NCBI GenBank assembly: GCA_036971615.1
Contig: JAYKKR010000016.1
Coordinates: forward strand, 372,001 to 436,000
Source: Amyloporia xantha
Taxonomy: Eukaryota > Basidiomycota > Agaricomycetes > Polyporales > Adustoporiaceae
Length of the DNA stretch: 64,000 bases
Direction of reading: 5' to 3'
The notes beneath the pieces are model-generated. The model did no database searches, had not been told where the DNA came from, and saw only the letters and a list, made by a program, of their open reading frames with translations. The translations under genes were made by a program, and so were the position numbers. Positions 59,739-64,000 of the stretch are shown here, in pieces; within the stretch, counting starts at the first letter, position 1; every line of letters starts with the position of its first letter.

Positions 59739-62102
59739 TCAGGAATCGTAATGCGGCGCATCCACCAAGTGTTCCTCACCATCGTCGTCATCGTCTGAAG
59801 CTCCCCCCGGAGCAGGCAAGTCGACATCTTCCAAGGGAAGGCCAAAGACATTAATTGACTTGGAATTGCCAGGGAAGCAGCGCTCGTCAAAGACAGCATG
59901 GCTAGAAATATAGAACTTCTGCACCACAGGGTCCCAGAACTTGTACGCCTTAGTGCCATCAGGATAGCCAACAAAAATGCACTTCCTGGAGTGAGGCTGC
60001 AGCGCTTTGCGATCGCGTTTTCGCACTAGCACATAAGCCAGACAGCCAAAAACTCGGAAGTAGGAGATGTCAGGCTTCTTCCCATTGCCCTTCCAGCGAG
60101 TGTAGGGCACAGCGTCGTCCACAGAGGCAGTAGGCATGCGGTTTCGCGTGTGGACGAAGGCAGAGACAGCATAGCCCCAGAACGAAGGTGGGAGCTTTGA
60201 CTGAACAAGGAGAGCGGTCGCACCTTCAGCAATAGTCCTGTTGGCTCGCTCTGCAACACCATTCTGGTGTGGTTCGTCTGGCTCAGTGTGCTGACGCTGG
60301 ATGCCGTGCTGCCTGCAGAAAGTGTCATACTCATGCCCAATATACTCCCCACCCTTGTCGTCCCTTGTAGCCTTGATGCGCAGGCCTAGAGCGTTCTCAG
60401 CGTACATCTTGTATGCCTTGAATGCGTCCAATGCATCACTCTTGCGCTTCAGAAAAGCAACAGCCCAGTAACGCGAATCGTCGTCAATGAATGTCATCCA
60501 ATAACGATGCCCCTCCGGCGTAGCAACAGGGAGAGGCCCCTTAAGGTCGGTGTGAATGAGGGAGAGGCGTCCAAATTTTCTGGAGGCAGAACGAGGGATA
60601 TTGTGACGATGTAGCTTGCCTGCAAGACAGGGTTCGCAAATGGGATCAGGCTGGGAATTGGAGCGCAGAGTGAGCCCTGAAACGAGCTGCTTGGAGACTA
60701 CAGAGCACAGATCGTCGTAGTTCACATGGGAGCAGCGCAGGTGCCAGAGGCGAAGATCGAGAGGGACAGTGCTGGATGCAGAATTCGCACTCTGAGTCGA
60801 GGGAACAAGGGTTTTGCCGCTGAGATAGCCCACATTGCGCTCATTGACAGCTGCCTCGAAGAGGAGATCACCCTGAAGGTAGAACCACGCCGTAGCAGCC
60901 TGAATCTCGCACAGATAGCCCTTCTCACGCGTGAGATGGAAGACAGACAGCAGATTGCTTCCAAGTGCAGGAACATGAAGTACATCATGAAAGACAACGG
61001 CAGCAGGCCTCTCCCCATCCCTCGTCGCAGGCTGAAACTCCACAGACCCCAATCCAGCAGAATAGACGACGGAGTTGTTGGCAAGACGAATGGGAACAGA
61101 ATGAGGGGAGTAGGAGCGAAACCAGTGGCGGTGAGGCGTCATGTGTGCAGAAGCACCTGTGTCGGTGTTCCAGTAAGCAGCAGAAGGCGACTGGAGCCAG
61201 GCAGTGCGATCCAGAGACGACAGGAGTGCAGAGGCATGCCCAGCAAACTCTTCACTCACAGCAGCAGACCCAGCATTCTCTTCCTTTGCTTCTTTTGCCT
61301 CTCCTGCACCCTCCTCCTTCTTCCTGCCCTTCCCCGAGCGATAGTTGCGACGATTGGCAGTGTTCTCCTTCGCCTTAGCCATGGCATCGCGCTTGGCAAA
61401 GCACTGCGCCTCGGAGTGGCCAGGCTTGTCGCAAAAAGTGCACAGAGTCGAGGGAGAGCTCTCTGCGCGTTGTGCAAGCACAGGAGCGTCTTGGGCGAAG
61501 GCTGGCTGGTTCTCGAGGGTCACAAACGTCTCCTGCAGCTTGGAGAGCGTCAGGGAGTCGTCCAGAAGCAGGGTTTGCTTCAGGGAGGTGTATTCAGCGG
61601 GTAGAGCACGAAGAAGCGACATGAGAGTGAGCTCATCGTCGAGATCAGTGAGAGAGAAGGTGGGAGGTCGAAGGGCCTTCATGTCAGCCTTGTACTGCGA
61701 TGCTCGAGTGGATAGGGAGGTGAGGGACTCTGCCTCGCCCAAACGAAGGCCAAAAAGCGAATTGTAGGTGTTAAATCGCGTACCAGGTCGCTTCTGCACA
61801 TGGACAGCCTCCAGCTTCGCCCACATCGCTCTGGGATCACTCCTGATCGCCTGAACATGTGTCTGTTCCTCCACCTCTATGCAAGACCAGATCTCCCCAG
61901 CTGCCAGATCCATCCTATTCTCAAAATCCCTCATCTCCTTGCGCTCTGAGGCGTCCAGAGGTTGTGTGAACGACGGAGCAGTCTCAGAGCCATTGACAAT
62001 GCGCCAGGCAGCACAGGACTTGAGTCTGGCCTCCATGTCTAGAGCCCATTGCTGATAGTTTCGAGAACTGAGCTTAGGGAATGAAGCAGAGGAGGGAGCC
62101 AT
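59739..62102 (-). CDS. Copia family B Gag-protease-integrase polyprotein, truncated
   Basis: A 787-codon frame with no internal break, starting MAPSSASFPKLSSRNYQQWA. Gag; zinc knuckle 'CTFCDKPGHSEAQC'; protease 'WNTDTGASAHMTPHRHWF'; integrase HHCC 'WHLRCSHVNYDDL' and 'CEPCLAGKLHR'; catalytic residues in 'IHTDLKGPLPV', 'TFIDDDSRYW' and 'DDKGGEYIGHEYDTFCRQHG'; 'PHQNGVAERANRTI'. It ends in an Asp/Glu-rich linker (DDDDDGEEHLVDAPH) just where the reverse transcriptase should follow. The last few codons and the stop lie inside the foldback terminus. Confidence 0.9.
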   Translation of the reverse strand: MAPSSASFPKLSSRNYQQWALDMEARLKSCAAWRIVNGSETAPSFTQPLDASERKEMRDFENRMDLAAGEIWSCIEVEEQTHVQAIRSDPRAMWAKLEAVHVQKRPGTRFNTYNSLFGLRLGEAESLTSLSTRASQYKADMKALRPPTFSLTDLDDELTLMSLLRALPAEYTSLKQTLLLDDSLTLSKLQETFVTLENQPAFAQDAPVLAQRAESSPSTLCTFCDKPGHSEAQCFAKRDAMAKAKENTANRRNYRSGKGRKKEEGAGEAKEAKEENAGSAAVSEEFAGHASALLSSLDRTAWLQSPSAAYWNTDTGASAHMTPHRHWFRSYSPHSVPIRLANNSVVYSAGLGSVEFQPATRDGERPAAVVFHDVLHVPALGSNLLSVFHLTREKGYLCEIQAATAWFYLQGDLLFEAAVNERNVGYLSGKTLVPSTQSANSASSTVPLDLRLWHLRCSHVNYDDLCSVVSKQLVSGLTLRSNSQPDPICEPCLAGKLHRHNIPRSASRKFGRLSLIHTDLKGPLPVATPEGHRYWMTFIDDDSRYWAVAFLKRKSDALDAFKAYKMYAENALGLRIKATRDDKGGEYIGHEYDTFCRQHGIQRQHTEPDEPHQNGVAERANRTIAEGATALLVQSKLPPSFWGYAVSAFVHTRNRMPTASVDDAVPYTRWKGNGKKPDISYFRVFGCLAYVLVRKRDRKALQPHSRKCIFVGYPDGTKAYKFWDPVVQKFYISSHAVFDERCFPGNSKSINVFGLPLEDVDLPAPGGASDDDDDGEEHLVDAPHYDS

Positions 62103-62301
62103 AGCAGCAGTCGAAGGCGAGCAAGGTGGTGGGATGGGAGACGAAGACGCAGGGCAGCAGCGAACGATTTGAGCGATTTATCGATAAATCGATGGATGGT
62201 GCTGATCTGAGCTGATAAGAGTGATAGGGCACTCAGATGGGATGTCTGAGGCCTGTAGAGCGACAGGGAGCTGTAGGACAGGCAGATATGGCGTTCTGAG
62301 G

Positions 62302-62325
62302 CGTCAGAGCGCGGGGCTCATAACC
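62302..62325 (-). promoter_or_regulatory. primer-binding site of Copia family B
   Basis: On the minus strand, GGTTATGAGCCCCGCGCTCT lies directly after the LTR end. Like family A, it pairs with the anticodon arm of initiator tRNA-Met; the match to GCGCGGGGCTCATAACC is longer than in family A. Confidence 0.72.
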
Positions 62326-62588
62326 TGTAAGGCTTGCAGCGATTGCTGAAGACTCAGAAGACAACCAAAGGCCTAAGTCGAGCTGTGTCAAGGATAGTGT
62401 ATTGAGAGAGATACTACAATACTCACCTAAGTCGAGCTGTGTCAAGGATAGAGACTTACAGCTCGACTCAGGAGCGAAGTACATGTGCGCTTACATAAGG
62501 ATAGATGTCTCACGCTTATGGCGCACTCTACAGAGTCCATTGAACGAAATAAATGAATGAAAAGAAACCGGGCAAACCACACTCAATA
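62326..62588 (-). repeat. 5' LTR of Copia family B
   Basis: Ends TTACA next to the primer-binding site; the outer edge (TG..., about 62,585) is set by where family A sequence resumes. Two direct copies of CCTAAGTCGAGCTGTGTCAA (then GGATAG) lie at about 62,372 and 62,428. No partner LTR remains in the window, so the outer edge is approximate. Confidence 0.7.
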
Positions 62589-63513
62589 GATGAGGCGTCA
62601 TGTGAGAAGTGGCGCCTGTGTCTGCATTCCAATCGAAGTGAGCATCGAGTTGTAGAGGTGTAGAGGGGGATGTGGGATCAAGGGAGGAGAGACTTGCATT
62701 TCCAGCAGATTCTGTGACTTCAGCTGTCTTGTTGGCCTGCTTGCCCTTGTTCTTGCGTCGCTCTTTGGCCTCTTTCTGTGCCTTCTGGAAGGCGAAGCAC
62801 TGTGCCAGAAGGTGACCTTTCAAGCCACAGAAATCACAGAGAGTCGAAGCAGCAGGGGCAGAAGCAGCAAGAGCAGAGTGAGAGTGCATAGTGGAGTCAT
62901 GGCGGCGCTGAGCATCTTCTGCCACAAAAGCCTGGATGATGGTGGCCTTGTCCAGTGTGCCCTGAGTGGTAAGCTGTGACCTGAAAGCACCATACTCCTC
63001 TCTGGGCAGAGCAAGAACCATGGCCATCGCTGTGAGCTCCTCTTCTAGCTGCTCAATGGTCATTGAAGCAGGTCGAAGATTTTTGCAAAGCTGCATGGCC
63101 TCTTCAGCCCTGTTGACCACAGACTGAAGAGTGTCAGAGTCCTGCTTTCTGATGGACAGAAGGGCCTCCCAAGCGTTCCAACGAGCTCCAGGATGCTGCC
63201 TCTGGTGCACATCCTTCAGCTTCTTCCACATGGCAACTGGATCACCATCAATGCCTGCAAGGTGGACTTTCTGGTCAGGCTCTACCATGAGGTAGATCCA
63301 ACCAGCAGCCTTTCCTTCCTGAACCTCCCATGCTTCTACCTTCGCTTCTTCAGCATCAGTAGGAGCAGAGGGATCCTTTGGAGTGGGCTTGGAGGAAACC
63401 CCAGAGACAAGACACCATAGGCCTGAAGAGTGAAGCCAGGCAGTCATGTCTCCACTCCAGGTGACATAGTTGGAGGAACTGAGTTTGGTGAAGGTGGGGG
63501 AAGAGTGGGCCAT
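62589..63513 (-). CDS. Copia family A Gag and start of protease, interrupted
   Basis: Starts MAHSSPTFTKLSSSNYVTWS, near identical to the copy at 44,748, with the zinc knuckle 'CDFCGLKGHLLAQC' and protease 'NADTGATSHMTPH'. The frame is intact up to the insertion point, so this copy was coding-competent in this part when hit. Confidence 0.88.
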
Positions 63514-64000
63514 AGTGGACAAAAAATGCGATGGAAAAATGAAGCAAGGAGTGCTGAGAGCAAATAGAAGGTGATAGGGTGGGATAGGGAGGTCAAAATG
63601 CGAAAAAGTGCGACCAAAAACCCAAAAGACAACAAAGTGCAAAACTGGCTGAGCTATAGACTGTTAGAGCACGGGGCTCATAACCTGTCAAATGGCTAAG
63701 GCGCAGCTAACAGCTAAGGCGCAGCACTAAGGGACTGAGAGAGCCACAAGTGGGCTAGAGTCCAAAGTAAGCAACTGGTGTATTAAGGATGTAAGGGATA
63801 CAACATACCTAGAGTCCAAAGTAAGCAACTGGTGGGGACCAGGCTGAGGACTCTAGGGCCTATATATATGATAGAGAACAATAGAGAAAGAGAACAATAG
63901 AGGGTGGCACAATGGAAGTGGAACAATGGGAAGTGGCACAATGGACAGAAGGTCTATTGTGCCACTGCCACTCAAAGTGTGCATTGTGCCACTGTGGCAC
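62589..64000 (-). mobile_element. Copia family A, second copy, truncated and running off the window
   Basis: Opposite in orientation to the copy at 44-49 kb. The window holds 315 bp of its 5' LTR (63,686-64,000), the primer-binding site (about 63,663-63,685), leader and the first ~308 codons of Gag-protease. It is interrupted after DTGATSHMTPH by the family B LTR. Confidence 0.9.

Larger units (their letters stand above)
52900..59751. mobile_element. 6.85-kb foldback (palindromic) element
   Basis: The left arm (52,900 to about 56,085) and right arm (about 56,517 to 59,751) are inverted copies of each other over roughly 3.2 kb with little divergence. Both ends read TTACGATTCCTGAGGTACG inward. 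Arm layout from the outside: a 300-bp terminal block, two direct ~0.7-kb modules each with a 30-bp hairpin, then a long array of a 22-bp minisatellite, then a unique inner block. The centre (56,086-56,516) is not inverted. No transposase is visible. The flanks are two different truncated transposons, so this is not a simple insertion into one target. Confidence 0.85.
59752..62588 (-). mobile_element. Copia retrotransposon, family B, 3'-truncated
   Basis: Minus-strand element with 5' LTR (62,326 to about 62,588), primer-binding site, gag, protease and integrase, cut off by the foldback at 59,751. Reverse transcriptase, RNase H and 3' LTR are missing. It interrupts the gag-protease region of a family A element. 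Confidence 0.88.

Noticed and set aside
52898..59753. Simple transposon insertion with a 2-bp TG target duplication
   Set aside because: TG does flank both ends, but the flanking sequences belong to different truncated elements, so the match is probably coincidence.

Overview
The window is nuclear DNA of a filamentous basidiomycete, most likely an Agaricomycete (mushroom). Genes are densely packed and split by many short GT-AG introns (mostly 45-65 nt). Intergenic gaps are short and often divergent. The proteins read like mushroom orthologues, and the mobile DNA (Ty1/Copia elements, a Helitron-type helicase with a C-terminal cysteine protease, TIR elements) is typical of that class. The species cannot be told from the sequence alone.

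Positions 1-42,040 are a gene-rich housekeeping block. In order: tRNA-splicing endonuclease SEN2 (+), a THP3/LENG8-type SAC3-domain protein (-), cytochrome c1 (-), a CYSTM tail protein (-), histidinol-phosphatase (+), a URC4/DUF1688 protein (+), a velvet-domain regulator (-), TIM23 (-), CCZ1 (-), a USP4/15-type deubiquitinase (-), dihydroxyacetone kinase (+), a 2.65-kb regulatory gap rich in CreA/Mig1-type GCGGGG sites leading to a hexose transporter (+), an acidic GGFI-repeat protein (-) divergent from condensin subunit BRN1 (+), a conserved fungal protein of unknown function (-), a poorly resolved stretch (36.0-38.1 kb), a Nudix hydrolase (-) and a BRAP2/ETP1 ubiquitin ligase (+). Two small TIR elements lie here. 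One (39,166-39,663) has a perfect 8-bp target duplication that overlaps the start codon of the Nudix gene.

Positions 42,040-64,000 are a repeat island with no recognisable host gene. A near-complete Copia element (44,114-49,433) is followed by a scrap of a CNBP/GIS2-like zinc-knuckle exon and a 5'-truncated Helitron helicase/protease. Next comes a 6.85-kb palindrome (52,900-59,751) whose two ~3.2-kb arms hold duplicated ~0.7-kb modules, four copies of one hairpin and long arrays of a ~22-bp minisatellite. On its far side are a Copia element of a second family that has lost RT/RNase H, nested in the gag of another copy of the first Copia family on the opposite strand. The palindrome looks like a full 3.6-kb element facing an inverted, truncated copy. 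This foldback structure is the most unusual object in the window.

Single-base frame breaks recur in otherwise intact, essential genes (CYT1, HIS2, CCZ1) and in the transposons, usually in or beside homopolymer runs. Assembly or base-calling indels are therefore a likely explanation and should be excluded before calling anything a pseudogene.
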